From positions 1,054,001 through 1,118,000 of the forward strand of contig CAVYPZ010000004.1 of the NCBI GenBank assembly GCA_963770535.1: a DNA stretch of 64,000 nt, written 5' to 3'. The position numbers and the translations under genes were made by a program. Every line of letters starts with the position of its first letter. Position 1 is the first letter of the stretch. The notes beneath the pieces were generated by a model that ran no database searches, was not told the origin of the DNA, and worked only from the letters and a program-made list of their open reading frames with translations. Shown here piece by piece: positions 46,150 to 56,401 of this stretch. Source of the stretch: RYN-230 sp963770535. GTDB taxonomy: Bacteria; Actinomycetota; Actinomycetes; Streptosporangiales; Streptosporangiaceae.

Positions 46150-47695
46150 TTAGCCGGTTTCCTCCTGCACCCGGCCCTGGACCTGGGTCTGACCAGGGGA
46201 AACGGCTGCGGCCGGGCGGCGGTTCAGCGGCCAGAAAGCGACGGCCAGCAGCACCAGCAGCAGACCGGAATTCGGATCGGTGCCCTGCCCGGTCAACAGC
46301 CCGCCGAAGTTCTCGCCGAGCACCCAGATCGCCACGCCGGCGACCGCGCCGAGCAGCAGCGCGGCCCGCGCGATGGCGGGCCAGAACACCCCAAAACCCG
46401 CCGCAACGAAGACCACCGCGAGGCCGATGCTGATCGCCAGGCCATGCGGGCCCAGGGCGCTGGCGGCGCCGCGGTCCATGGCCGCGACCCATCCCGGTTC
46501 CCCGGACGCCAGGCCCGTGAGCGTGTCCCGCAGCGCGCCGGGCGCCCGGCAGGCAGGCTGCAGGATGAAGTAGGCGAAACTGCCCCAGAGCACCAGCCAC
46601 GCGATCCGCGCCCCGGTCAGCCCCAGCGGGCTGCCCGCCGCCACGGGCTCGCCGGGACGCCGGCCAGCCTCCGGGCCGGGGCGGCCCGGGAGGGGCCAGG
46701 CCAGGACGGCCAGCAGCGCGTAAAGGATGACCGCCCCAGGCGCACCGGTGAGCGGGCTGGCGGAGCCGCTGAGCACGCCGCCCAGGCCTTCGCCGACCCA
46801 CCACACGGCCAGCGCCCAGGCGATGCTCGCCGCCAGCGCCGCCCGCACCGAGGGCCGCCACAGCAGCCCCAGGCCGAGCAGCAGCTGGGTGACGGCGAAC
46901 GCGGTGTTCCAGGCGGCTGGGGCGTGCAGGATGAGCCGGGTGAACGCCAGGGCCGGGGCGCTGACCCCGGACGGGCTGCCCATGTAGGCGGGCATGAGGA
47001 CCTGGTCCGCGAAGCCCCGGCCGAACATGAACGGCTGGAGCTGGAGCGCGCCGTCGGCCAGCCAGAAGACACCGAGGGTGATCTGGATGCCCCGCCTCAG
47101 TCCCGTGGAGTGCAGGTCGGCGGCCCAGGCCCGGAGGCCGGGCCCCGCGCCGTCCCGGCGGACCAGGGTCTGCTGGGCGGAGGCAGGCAGGAACATGGTG
47201 GCGAAGGCCAGCACCGATCCGGCGGCGGTGACCCACAGGCCGGGGCCGCTCCGCGCGGCCACCATCGAGTCCGTGCTCAGCGACCGCATGCTGGCTGCGA
47301 GCTGGAGGAGCAGGAATCCGGAGAACCCGGTGGCCAGGAAGCCGGCCAGGCCGATCACCCACCGGGACACACCGGCCGCCGCGCACGGCGTGGGCCAGCC
47401 CGGCCAGGGCGATGACCACCCCGGCGGCGGCGAGGACCCGCCCGTTGCTGCCGCGCACGCCGGGGATGGCGATGAGCCCGGCGAAGGTGGTGACCCAGGG
47501 CAGGAACGCCCCGGTGATCATGAGGACCCCGGCGGCCAGGCCGCCGAGTGCGACGGCCCCGCGCCAGCTGCGCAGTTCCCCCCGGCTGCGCAGTCCCCCC
47601 CGGCTGGGCGGTATCCCCCGGCTGCGCAGTGCGCGGTCCCGGGTGGCCGTGGCCTGGTCCTGCGGCCGGACGGCGTCCATAGGCTGGTTGGCCAT
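46150..47695 (-). CDS. Polytopic membrane protein of unknown function, one frameshift
   Basis: ATG 47695 (GAGAGG ten bases upstream) starts a hydrophilic lead, then WRGAVALGGLAAGVLMITGAFLPW and further hydrophobic segments. The frame shifts near 47375, where LAGLAHAVRGGR passes into RWVIGLAGFLATGFSGFLLLQ in the next frame. The continued protein has about ten membrane segments and ends at 46150. The total is about 515 residues. I recognise the N-terminal GVRGSNGR pattern from uncharacterised actinobacterial membrane proteins only. It starts 103 bp from the secreted-protein gene on the same strand. Confidence 0.78.
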
Positions 47696-47797
47696 GCGTG
47701 GCACCTCTCGTGCAGATGGGTGGAGGGGTCGAGCGACGGGGAGTCGATGGCGCTGGCCGCGCCCAGGGTCAGGCGCGGCCAGCGCCGCCTAGCGGTG

Positions 47798-48472
47798 TTA
47801 CCTGAGCACGGCGAAGTACAGGAACAGGTTGCTGGGGATGTTCCCGGTCACTTTGACCGAGTCGCGTCCGCTGCAGGTACTGCAGCTCGCGCGAGCTCTT
47901 GTGACCGGATGAGCTGGTTCCAGGCCCACAGGCTCTTGACCCCGACGATGTCCACGTTCCACCACTCCGGCTGGTGGCCGTTCGCGGTGGCCACGATGTG
48001 GCTGTGCGCCGGGAGCAGCACGTTCCCCGCGCCGCTGCCGAGCACCGCTGACAGGTCGATGTAACGGGGATGGTCGATGCAGCTGCCTGCCTGGCACTGC
48101 AGGGTCCGCTTCGGCGGGGTGAAGCCGAGCGGCACGATCACGTACAGCGGGTCGAAGCGTGCTGGCCGGGGTCTGGGTGTAGTTGGTCCCGCCCTCGCAC
48201 TTGGAGTACGCCTTGCTGGCCGGCGGCGCCTTACAGCTGAAGTTCTTGCTGTAGTAGAAGTGGACCGTCCGACCGTTGTAGAAGCCCTTGGTGAAGCCCC
48301 GGTGGTTCGCCGAGGAGCCTGCCGAGGTCATTCCCGACATGCCCGGCGAAGACGACGAGGTCGAGGCGAAGGCCGTCCCGGACGCCAGGGTCAGGCCCGC
48401 GGTCAGCAGGCCGGCCAGGCCGATTCCTGCTTTCCGGGTGCCCAGCATTCTGAGCCGTTTCGTACCGATCAT
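47798..48472 (-). CDS. Secreted protein of unknown function, two frameshifts
   Basis: ATG 48472 follows GGAGGAAGC. A Sec signal peptide is clear (KRLRMLGTRKAGIGLAGLLT...SGTAFA). The mature part begins STSSSSPGMSG and has Cys pairs (FSCKAPP...SKCEGG). The frame breaks near 48160, continues in another frame (VIVPLGFTPPKRTLQC, SHIVATANGHQPEWWNVDIVGVKSLWAWNQL), and returns near 47890 to end SGRDSVKVTGNIPSNLFLYFAVLR. The full product is about 224 residues. No family is recognised. The continuity of style across breaks supports one gene. Confidence 0.72.
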   Translation of the reverse strand: MIGTKRLRMLGTRKAGIGLAGLLTAGLTLASGTAFASTSSSSPGMSGMTSAGSSANHRGFTKGFYNGRTVHFYYSKNFSCKAPPASKAYSKCEGGTNYTQTPASTLRPAVRDRAARLHPAEADPAVPGRQLHRPSPLHRPVSGARQRRGERAAPGAQPHRGHRERPPAGVVERGHRRGQEPVGLEPAHPVTRARASCSTCSGRDSVKVTGNIPSNLFLYFAVLR

Positions 48473-48502
48473 GAAGCTTCCTCCAGGGAAGACTGGACAC
48501 AC

Positions 48503-48690
48503 CCCCGTGGTGGGTCCGTTGCTGGGTCTTCGGGGCCCTTCCGGTGCCTGCGGATTGGTCCCGGCAGGTCAAATGGTAGTCAAATAATTACTCTACGTAG
48601 TGATCATGGGCGGGAAGTGCGGCTTATGGGAAGCTGGTGACGCCGCCACGGCCCCGGAGGCCCGGGGCAGAACCGTTCAGGAGAAGGACA
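48503..48690. promoter_or_regulatory. Divergent region with an AT-rich core
   Basis: Between the secreted-protein and PaaK-like genes lies an AT-rich patch, caaataattactctacgtag around 48585, unusual for this GC-rich DNA. It is a likely promoter area for one or both genes. A gtgatcatgggcggg sequence at 48600 resembles half of the palindromic element, but has no inverted partner. Confidence 0.4.
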
Positions 48691-50004
48691 ATGATGTTCG
48701 AGCCTGACGCCGAGTCCATGCCCGCCGAGCAGCGCGCCGGGCTCCAGGAGCAACGGCTCCGGGCCCTGGTGGACCGCCTGCTCACCCTCGACGGGGTTCA
48801 GGCGGAGCGGCTCCGGTCCGCCGGCGTGTCCGCTGGCCGCGACCTCAGCCTGGATGACCTGCCCCGGCTCCCGATGACCGAGAAGAAGGACCTGTGGGAC
48901 GCGTACCCGCTGGGGATGCTCGGGGTGGACCGCAGCGAGGTGGTCGCGTTCCACGGCTCAAGTGGCACCGGCGGGCGTCCCACGCTGGTCGGCTATACCC
49001 GGGCTGACCTGCGGTTGTGGGCCCGGATGTGCGCCCGGGCGCTGGCCGCCGCCGGGCGCGGGCCGCGGGCAGCGTGGTCCACAACGCCTACGGGTACGGG
49101 CTGTTCACCGGCGGCCTGGGCATCCACCAGGGGGCGATCGAGCTGGGCGCCGGGGTGGTGCCCGCGTCCGGCGGGATGACACCGCGCCAGGTCACGCTCA
49201 TCCGGGACCTGCAGCCCGACATCCTGACCTGCACCCCCTCGTACGCGATCCGGCTGGGTGAGGCGCTGGCAGAGGCGGGGCTGCGGCCGGGGCGCGGGCT
49301 GGCCCTGCGGGCCGGGCTGTTCGGGGCCGAGCCCTGGTCCGCGCAGCTGCGGGCCCGGATCGAGGAACTGCTGGGGCTGCGGGCCCTGGACATCTACGGG
49401 CTGTCTGAGGTGATCGGGCCCGGGGTGGCCGCCGAGTGCGCCGAGGCCGCCGACGGGCTGCACGTCAACGAGGATCACTTCCTGGTCGAGGCGGTGGACC
49501 CGGTGACGGCGGAGCCGGTGCCCGACGGGACCGCGGGGGAGCTGGTGTTCTCCAGCCTGACCCGGCAGGCGGTGCCGCTGCTGCGCTACCGGACGGGGGA
49601 CATCGCCGCGCTGCGCCGGGGCACATGCGCCTGCGGCCGCACCCTGGTCAAGATGAGCCAGGTCACCGGGCGCAGGGACGACATGCTGGTCATCCGCGGG
49701 GTGAACCTCTACCCCAGCGAGGTGGAGCGGGTGCTGCTCGAGGACACCTCACTCAGCCCTGACTACCTGCTGGTGGTGGACGAGCGGGCGGCCCAGCCCA
49801 TCTCGTGGCGCTGTGCGAGTCCCGGCCGGAAAGCGCGGGGCCAGGCGGCGACCGAGCTGGAGGGCAAGTTGCGTGAACGTGCTGGGCGTGCGGGTCTCGG
49901 TCAGGCTGCTGCCCGAGGGGACGGTGCCGCGCCCCGAGCTCGGCAAGGCGGTGCGGGTCGTCCGGTGGGCCGGGGGAGAGCCGCCGGTCCCGGGGCTGTG
50001 GTGA
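48691..50004 (+). CDS. Phenylacetate-CoA ligase-like AMP-forming enzyme, frameshifted
   Basis: An adenylate-forming enzyme of the PaaK type, expected to activate an aryl or acyl acid to its CoA thioester. ATG 48691 has AGGAGAAGG upstream. The motifs FHGSSGTGGRPTLVGYT (AMP loop), DIYGLSEVIGPGVAAEC, YRTGDIAAL and GRRDDMLVIRGVNLYPSEVE are present. The frame slips near 49060 and at least twice between 49795 and 49880, after which the normal C-terminus (VSVRLLPEGTVPRPELGKAVRVV) returns and stops at 50004. Corrected length is about 437 residues, as in PaaK. Substrate is not deducible. Confidence 0.82.
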
Positions 50005-50125
50005 CGGGGCTGCGGTGCGGGGGGACCGGGGCGGCGGGCCGGGGCGGGGCAGGCCGGGGTGCGGCGGGGCGCCGGGACGGGGCAGGGCGCGCCGGGGCGG
50101 GGCGCCGGGGGCGCCGGTTAGAGTC
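50005..50125. repeat. G-rich low-complexity tract
   Basis: Repeated ggggc/gccgggg blocks with many runs of four Gs on the plus strand fill the gap before nadD. They could fold into G-quadruplexes. No gene is seen. Confidence 0.75.
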
Positions 50126-50130
50126 ACGAC

Positions 50131-50926
50131 ATGAGTGATGGTGAGGCGGACGTGCCCGATTTGCGTAGTTCTGCGCGAGCCGGCGGGTCTGCGCGGGCCC
50201 GTGGCTCTGCGCGGGCCCGTGGCTCTGCGCGGGCTGGCGGGTCTGAGCGGGCTGGCGGGTCTGCGCGGCCGGGTGAACCGGGCCGCGGCCGGCCCCGGCG
50301 GCTGGGGGTGATGGGCGGCACCTTCGACCCGGTCCACCACGGCCACCTGGTCGCCGCGAGCGAGGTCGCGCACGTGTTCGAGCTCGACGAGGTCGTGTTC
50401 GTGCCTACCGGGCAGCCCTGGCAGAAGGATCACCGGAAGGTCTCGTCGTCCGAGGACCGTTACCTGATGACGGTGATCGCGACCGCATCGAATCCGCGGT
50501 TCTCGGTCAGCCGGGTGGACATCGACCGCCCCGGGGCCACCTACACCATCGACACCCTGCGCGAACTGCGGGCGATCCGTGGCGAGGACGCCGAGTTCTT
50601 CTTCATCACCGGCGCGGACGCGCTGTCCAGGATGATGTCCTGGCAGGACGCGGGGGACCTGTTCAAGCTGGCCCACTTCGTCGGCTGTACCCGTCCCGGG
50701 CACTCCCTGTCCAGTGCGGGGCTGCCGAGCGACCAGGTCAGCCTCATCGAGATCCCCGCCCTGTCCATCTCGTCCACCGAGTGCCGGCAGCGGGTCGCTC
50801 GCCGGCGAGCCGGTCTGGTACCTCGTCCCGGACGGCGTGGTGCAGTACATCGCCAAGCGCGGCCTGTACTGCAACGGGGACGGGACCGCCTGCGGGCCCC
50901 AGGGAGGCGTCACTCCGGGCGGGTGA
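50131..50926 (+). CDS. nadD: Nicotinate-nucleotide adenylyltransferase, one frameshift
   Basis: It joins nicotinate mononucleotide and ATP to deaminated NAD. The nucleotidyltransferase motif GGTFDPVHHGHL and the late ISSTECRQR are present. The frame gains a base near 50800; the remaining C-terminus (GEPVWYLVPDGVVQYIAKRGLY) is in the next frame and stops at 50926. The first 60 residues are S-A-R-A-R-G repeats absent from other NadD proteins. Translation may instead begin nearer GVMGGTF (GTG/ATG around 50309-50312). Confidence 0.87.
50155..50275 (+). repeat. 18-bp repeats at the start of nadD
   Basis: Copies of tctgcgcgggcccgtggc and tctg[a/c]gcgggctggcggg follow each other about six times. 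They encode the Ser/Ala/Arg/Gly lead of the nadD frame. Confidence 0.9.
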
Positions 50927-50995
50927 TGCCCACGCTCCCGCAGCGGGGTCTCCTGGAAGCTCCGGTCCGGCGCCGGTCCGGACAGGTCCGGGGCC

Positions 50996-51078
50996 GGCCA
51001 GGCGGGCCGGGGGATGGCCAGGCGGGCTGGGGGACGGCCAGGCGGGCCGGGGGACGGCCAGGCGGCCGGGCCGGGGAC
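50996..51078. repeat. 20-bp tandem repeat between nadD and the sulfatase
   Basis: Three full copies of ggccaggcgggccgggggac, with one or two changes, and a truncated fourth. Together with a degenerate continuation they fill most of the 216-bp gap before the sulfatase gene. Confidence 0.9.
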
Positions 51079-51142
51079 AGCGATGGGGGCCGGGGACGGC
51101 AAGGCGGTCAGGCGGCCGGGCCACGCCGGGGGAGGAGCAGCC

Positions 51143-53589
51143 ATGGGGCTGACCGAATACAAGCCGGGCGCCGCATTCCCGGGGGTGATCGGCCGGACCA
51201 CTGACCAGTCGTCGCCGGCCTGGCCGCAGCCGGTGCGGGCCGTGCCCGGTGCGCCGAACGTGATGATCATCGTGCTGGACGACACGGGGTTCGGCCAGCT
51301 CGGCTGCTACGGCAGCCCGATCGCCACGCCGAACTTCGACGCGCTCGCCGCGGGCGGCCTGCTGTACACGAACATGCACACCACGGCGCTGTGCTCGCCG
51401 TCCCGCTCGTGCATCATGACCGGCCGCAACCACCACGCCAACGCGACGGCGGGGGTCAACGAGATGGCGACCGGCTATCCCGGCTACAACGGGCGGATCC
51501 CGTTCGAGAACGGGTTCCTGTCCGAGATGCTGCTCGCCCACGGCTACAGCACCTACCTGATCGGCAAGTACCACCTGCTGCCCTCGGAGTTCGAATCCGC
51601 GGTCGGCCCGTTCGACCGCTGGCCGCTCGGCCGCGGGTTCGAGCGGTTCTACGGGTTCCTCGGCGGCGACACCAGCCAGTGGTATCCGGACCTGGTCTAC
51701 GACAACCACCAGGTCGAGCCGCCCGCGACCCCGGAGCAGGGCTACCACCTCAACGCCGACCTGGCCGACCGGGCCATCCAGTTCCTCGCCGACGCCACCC
51801 AGGTCGCCCCGGACAAGCCGTTTTATCTGCACTACTGCCCGGGGGCCACGCACGCCCCGCACCACGTGCCCCGGGAGTGGGCCGACCGGTACGCAGGCCA
51901 GTTCGACGACGGCTGGGAGGCCTACCGGCAGCGGGTCTTCGCCCGGCAGAAGGAAGCTCGGCATCATGCCCGCGGACGCGGAGCTGTCCCGGCACGACCC
52001 GGACGTCCCCGCCTGGGAGTCGCTGCCAGCCGATGCCCGCAGGCTGGCCGCCCGGATGATGGAGGTCTTCGCCGGCTTCCTGTCGCACACCGATCATCAC
52101 CTGGGCCGGGTGATCGACTTCCTCAAGGAGACCGGCCAGTTCGACAACACGCTGATCATGCTGGTCTCCGACAACGGTGCCAGCGCCGAGGGCGGCGTCC
52201 AGGGCACCACCAACGAGCTGCAGTTCTTCAACAACGCCCCGGAGACGCTGGAGGAGAGCCTGCGCTCGATCGGCGAGCTCGGCGGCCCGGACACGTTCAA
52301 CCATTACCCCTGGGGCTGGACCTGGGCGGGGAACACGCCCTTCCGCCGCTGGAAGCGGGAGACCTACCGGGGCGGCACCGCGGACCCGTTCGTGGTGCAC
52401 TGGCCGGCCGGGATCCCGGTCCGCGGTGCGGTGCGTACCCAGTACGCGCACATCATCGACATCGTGCCGACCGTTCTGGACGTGCTCGGGGCCGACGCCG
52501 CCCGAGACGATCCGGGGCGTGACCCAGTCACCGATGCACGGGGTGAGCTTCGCGCACACGTTCGCCGACGCGGCCGCGCCGGGGCGGCACGGGGCGCAGT
52601 ACTTCGAGATGCTCGGGCACCGGGCCATCGACCACCACGGCTGGCGGGCGGTGTGCCCGTGGCCAGGCCCGTCCTTCGCCGAGGCGGGCCAGGGGTTCGG
52701 CGTGCCGATCACCGCGGACGACCTCACCGACGCTGGACGCGCACCACTGGGAGCTGTACCACCTCGCCGAGGACCCCACCGAGAACCACAACCTGGCGGA
52801 CCAGCACCGCGACCGGCTCATCGAGATGATCGCCCAGTGGTACGTCGAGGCGGGCAAGTACAACGTGCTGCCGATCGACGGCAGCGGGGCAGCGCGGCTG
52901 ATGGTGGAGCGGCCCCAGATGGCCGCGCCGCGCGACCGCTACGTGTACCGTCCGGGGACCCAGACCGTGCCCGCCTGGGTGTCGCCGCGGCTGCTGAACC
53001 GGCCGCACAGCGTCACCGCGGACGTGGAGATCCCGGCGGCTTCGGCCCATGGTGCTGGCAGGGCTGATGGGGCTGACATTTCTGGCGGGTCTGGTGAGGC
53101 TGGACGGCCTGATGGGGCTGGCGAGGTGGCCCGGGCGGAGGGGGTGCTCCTCTGCCAGGGAACCAGTGCCGGCGGCTGGACCATGTACCTGCTCGGCGGG
53201 GTGCTGCACTACGCGCACAACTACCTGCGGCGCCAGGTGTACAGGGTGTCCGCCGTGGACCTGGTACCGCCCGGGCGCCACGAGCTGCGGTTCGAGTTCG
53301 AGCCCACCGGGCCGCCGGACTTCCTGGCGGGCAAGGGCGCGCCGGGCCGGGCCCAGCTGTACGTGGACGGCCGCCTGGCCGGCCAGGCCGAGTTCCCGGT
53401 CACAACGCCAATCGGGCTGAACCCAGGCGGGCTGACCTGCGGGGCCAATCCCGGGTCAGCGGTGGTCGCTGACTACCGGTCTCCGTTCCGGTTCACGCGG
53501 GGACGCTGCACACGGTGACCGTGGACGTGTCAGGCGACCTGATCGGCGACAGCGAGGGCGAGGTGCGGATGGCCATGATGCGCCAGTGA
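51143..53589 (+). CDS. Arylsulfatase-type sulfatase, four frameshifts
   Basis: A type I sulfatase that would hydrolyse a sulfate ester. ATG 51143 has GGAGGAG six bases upstream. The metal site VLDDTGFGQLGCYG and the formylglycine signature Cys84-S-P-S-R (ALCSPSRSCIMTGR) are intact, so activity would need a formylglycine-generating enzyme, not seen here. No signal peptide is visible. The frame breaks near 51954 (extra A), 52500 (extra G), 52736 (extra base) and 53492 (missing base). Joined, the product is about 815 residues with an extra C-terminal beta-rich region (residues ~600-815) beyond the sulfatase fold. It interrupts the usual nadD-rsfS neighbourhood. Confidence 0.85.
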
Positions 53590-53778
53590 AGGGTAGATCA
53601 GGGGTGGCGTTTCGGGCGGTGCCGGCAGCCGGTTCGGGTGGCCGGCCGTTCACGGGCCGCGGGCCTGGCGTGCGGACTTTGTCGGCCGGCCGGGTTAGGC
53701 TGAAATGCCGCACTGCCCCGCGAGACTGGGGCGTGAGGCTAGGGGGAGGTCCCCGGCTGAGGAGGACGAATACCACAC

Positions 53779-54189
53779 GTGACTGCCACCACCAGGGCCG
53801 TTGAGCTTGCGGAGATAGCCGCTGCGGCCGCGGCCGACAAGCTCGCCAGTGACATCATCGCCTACGACGTGAGTGAGCAGCTCGTCATCACCGACGTGTT
53901 CCTGCTCTGTTCCGCGGCCAACGACCGCCAGGTGCGGGCGATCGTCGAGGCGATCGAGGAGAACCTGCGCAAGGCCGGGGCCCGCCCGGTGCGCCGGGAA
54001 GGTGAGCGGGAAGGCCGCTGGGTGCTGCTGGACTATCTGGACATTGTGGTCCACGTGCAGCACGCCGAGGAGCGCACGTTCTACGCTCTGGAACGGCTAT
54101 GGAAGGACTGCCCGCAGATCCAGCTGCCCGAGACGGTATCCGTCGGCGGGACGCGGCCCGGCGGCCCATCCGCCGGGGACGCGCGCTGA
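53779..54189 (+). CDS. rsfS: Ribosomal silencing factor RsfS
   Basis: A small protein that binds L14 and blocks subunit joining during starvation. GTG 53779 gives 136 residues. The family motifs KLASDIIAYDVSEQLVITDVFLLCSA, EGEREGRWVLLDYLDIVVHVQ and ERTFYALERLW are intact. The usual upstream gene is nadD; here the sulfatase lies between. The 189 bp before it hold no gene. Confidence 0.95.
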   Translation: MTATTRAVELAEIAAAAAADKLASDIIAYDVSEQLVITDVFLLCSAANDRQVRAIVEAIEENLRKAGARPVRREGEREGRWVLLDYLDIVVHVQHAEERTFYALERLWKDCPQIQLPETVSVGGTRPGGPSAGDAR

Positions 54190-54429
54190 CCGACGGGCTC
54201 AGCGGATCCACGGCCTGCCCGCCCGGGCAAGGCGCCGGCCGGGTATCGGGCCGGTCGGGCAAGCTGGCCGGGCAGCTGCTGGATGGCCGGGCCGGCAACG
54301 AGAGGGAGCGCGGCCGGCGGCTGGCGGTGGCGACAGGCGGGGGATACCGGGGCAGCGGGCCCGGTGTTGAGCCTGCCCGGCGGGGAAGCCTGCCCGGGCT
54401 CGGCGGACAGGCGCGCAGGAGAGGGCAGA

Positions 54430-55074
54430 ATGAGTTCTAAGTCAGGACCGGGCCCGGATTCCCGGGTCCGGCTGGTGTTGTGGAGGCACGGGCAGACACC
54501 GTGGAACATCCAGGGCCGGTTCCAGGGCCAGACCGACATCCAGCTGGATGAGGTCGGCGTGGGGCAGGCTGAGCGGGCCGCCCGGTTGCTCGCCGCGCTG
54601 CAGCCGGACGTGATCGTCTCCTCAGATCTGAGCCGGGCCATGGCCACGGCCGCGCCGCTGGCCCGGCTCACCGGGCTGACCGTGACCACGGACAAGGACT
54701 TGCGGGAACGCCACGGCGGGGTCTGGGAAGGCATGACCGACGTGGAGATCCGGACCCGGTACCCGCAGGAACACGCACAATGGTTCCCGCCCGAGGGCGA
54801 GCACTCGTCCACCGTCGCGGACCGGGCTGGGGCGGCGATGGAACGGATCGCGGACAGCCTCCAGCCGGGTTCGCTTGCCGTCGTGGTGAGCCACGGCGCG
54901 GCGATCCGGCTCGGCGCCGCCCGGCTGCTCGGCCTCCCCGAAGACCTCTGGGGTGTGATCGGCCCCCTGGCCAACTGCGCCTGGTCGGTCGTGTCCCGCC
55001 GGCACCGGCAGTGGCGGCTGGTCGAGCACAACGCGGGAACCCTGCCGGAGCCGGTGCTCAGCGACGACCGCTGA
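54430..55074 (+). CDS. Histidine phosphatase (phosphoglycerate mutase-like) family protein
   Basis: A phosphatase using a phospho-histidine. ATG 54430 has GGAGAGGG upstream; the product is 214 residues. The catalytic motif VLWRHGQTPWN is at 16-26, and the second His is in VVVSHGAAIRLGAARLLG. It follows rsfS in many actinobacteria. The natural substrate is not fixed by sequence. The 240-bp gap after rsfS has no gene. Confidence 0.92.
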   Translation: MSSKSGPGPDSRVRLVLWRHGQTPWNIQGRFQGQTDIQLDEVGVGQAERAARLLAALQPDVIVSSDLSRAMATAAPLARLTGLTVTTDKDLRERHGGVWEGMTDVEIRTRYPQEHAQWFPPEGEHSSTVADRAGAAMERIADSLQPGSLAVVVSHGAAIRLGAARLLGLPEDLWGVIGPLANCAWSVVSRRHRQWRLVEHNAGTLPEPVLSDDR

Positions 55075-55161
55075 CATCGGGTTGGTGTCCATGGTGTCCG
55101 GGGGTGTCCGGGGAACCGGTATGCTTGCTCCGGTCCGCGTGCCGGTCGCGTGGACGATTCC

Positions 55162-55234
<73 letters not shown>

Positions 55235-55262
55235 CTGTTTTTCGTGCGTGTGTTCGATGAAA

Positions 55263-55284
55263 AGTGACTATCTCTAGTCACTTG
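55263..55284. repeat. Short perfect palindrome at the island left end
   Basis: aagtgacta and tagtcactt around tctc, 29 bp after the tRNA. It could be an operator or an excision-factor site. Confidence 0.6.
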
Positions 55285-55680
55285 GACCCTGCCCGGTATG
55301 TCCCCTGGAGAGAAGAATCCAAGGGCTGGCCGCATGCGTTGCCTCCATGTGGGGGACCAACCCTCCTCTGACGGGCCGACGAAGCCGGCGTCGAGATCGC
55401 TGCGGGGCAAGAGCGGCCATAAGCCGGGCCGGCCGGAGAGGCAGCCGGCGCGGCCCTAGCTACCTCGGCCCGCAGCGCTTCCAGTTGATCCCGGTACCCC
55501 TGCTGTACCGCCCCAGCGCCGCGACCTCGGTGTCCTTCGCCTCCACCACCTCGCGCAGCTGTGAATTCGCAGCCCGCAGGGCGGCTACCTCGTCCCGGAC
55601 AGGCGTAGCATCGGGCAAAACCCGCACCGGACCACCGCCGGAACTCCGTAGTCAACGCGACACGCGCAGCCAGCTCGCGT
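55285..55680 (-). pseudogene. Transposase N-terminal remnant (IS66-like coiled coil)
   Basis: On the minus strand, split over two frames, the sequence reads RDEVAALRAANSQLREVVEAKDTEVAAL and then YRDQLEALRAEVARA. These heptad-rich phrases are typical of the N-terminal coiled coil of IS66-type transposases. The zinc and DDE parts are missing and no frame continues. This is recognition by motif only; another coiled-coil protein is possible. Confidence 0.45.
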
Positions 55681-55947
55681 GAACAAGCAACAACTCAAAC
55701 CGCGAGCCAGTCCTGGAACACCTATCCAGTTACGGCCAGATCAGTACAGTTGGAGCACAAGGGTCGTTGGGTGGGTAGGAGCGAACGGGTACAACTCGGA
55801 TGCCGTCGTATGCGCCTGTCCTGCGGCCCGCGCCTATGCGGACGTTTTGGACAAATCTGCCTATGCGAAACATGAGTGTCTTTCAGCACTCTGGACCCGT
55901 AACTAGGGTTAGTCGCGCTTCGGCAAATAGGGACGGGAAACAAAAGC

Positions 55948-56199
55948 ATGGAGAAGATAATGAACACTATATTCGCGGCGATCGAAATCGTATTCTGCGC
56001 AGCCTCGACGATTATCCTGTTTGTCGCCGCCGCGATCATTAGCCTTGTGGCAATGATAGCTACGATGGCGTACGCGCCGGTCACATTATTTGTGAAGAGC
56101 GCAAATATAGCCGTTATGCGATCATGGATAACCGAACCCTTCGTTTTGGCAATTAAGAATTCATCGAATCGCTGGAAAGATCTACTGGAAAACCTCTAG
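55948..56199 (+). CDS. Small two-helix membrane protein in low-GC island DNA
   Basis: An 83-residue protein with a hydrophobic stretch of about 40 residues (FAAIEIVFCAASTIILFVAA and beyond) that could form two membrane helices. A basic amphipathic end (MRSWITEPFVLAIKNSSNRW) follows. The DNA from about 55680 to 56210 is near 50% G+C, far below its surroundings, a sign of transfer. ATG 55948 or ATG 55960 may be the start; the ribosome site is weak. I recognise no family. Size and composition resemble small membrane toxins or holin-like proteins, but that is only a resemblance. Confidence 0.55.
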   Translation: MEKIMNTIFAAIEIVFCAASTIILFVAAAIISLVAMIATMAYAPVTLFVKSANIAVMRSWITEPFVLAIKNSSNRWKDLLENL

Positions 56200-56388
56200 A
56201 AAAGCTAATCCTCGCGTAATGCGACGAAACCCACAAGCCGAAGATCATCGCACGCACGGCCAGGCGCAGACCGGCGCACCGGCCACCTGGCGCAGGCCCG
56301 AGCGGAAGCGTTTCCCCGCGAATCTGCCCAGCTGACACTCGTTTTCGGCACCCACAGGCTGGAAATGGTGGCTCGTTCTCGCCTGTAG

Positions 56389-56394
56389 TAGAAT
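56389..56394 (+). promoter_or_regulatory. -10 element TAGAAT for the toxin-like gene
   Basis: TAGAAT ends seven bases before the GTG at 56402 and no Shine-Dalgarno sequence is present. The transcript is therefore probably leaderless. Confidence 0.5.
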
Positions 56395-56401
56395 CGTAGT
56401 T

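Noticed and set aside
55278..55655. An intact 125-residue minus-strand protein next to the tRNA
   Set aside because: The coiled-coil phrases it should contain are split between two frames, so it is treated as a transposase remnant.
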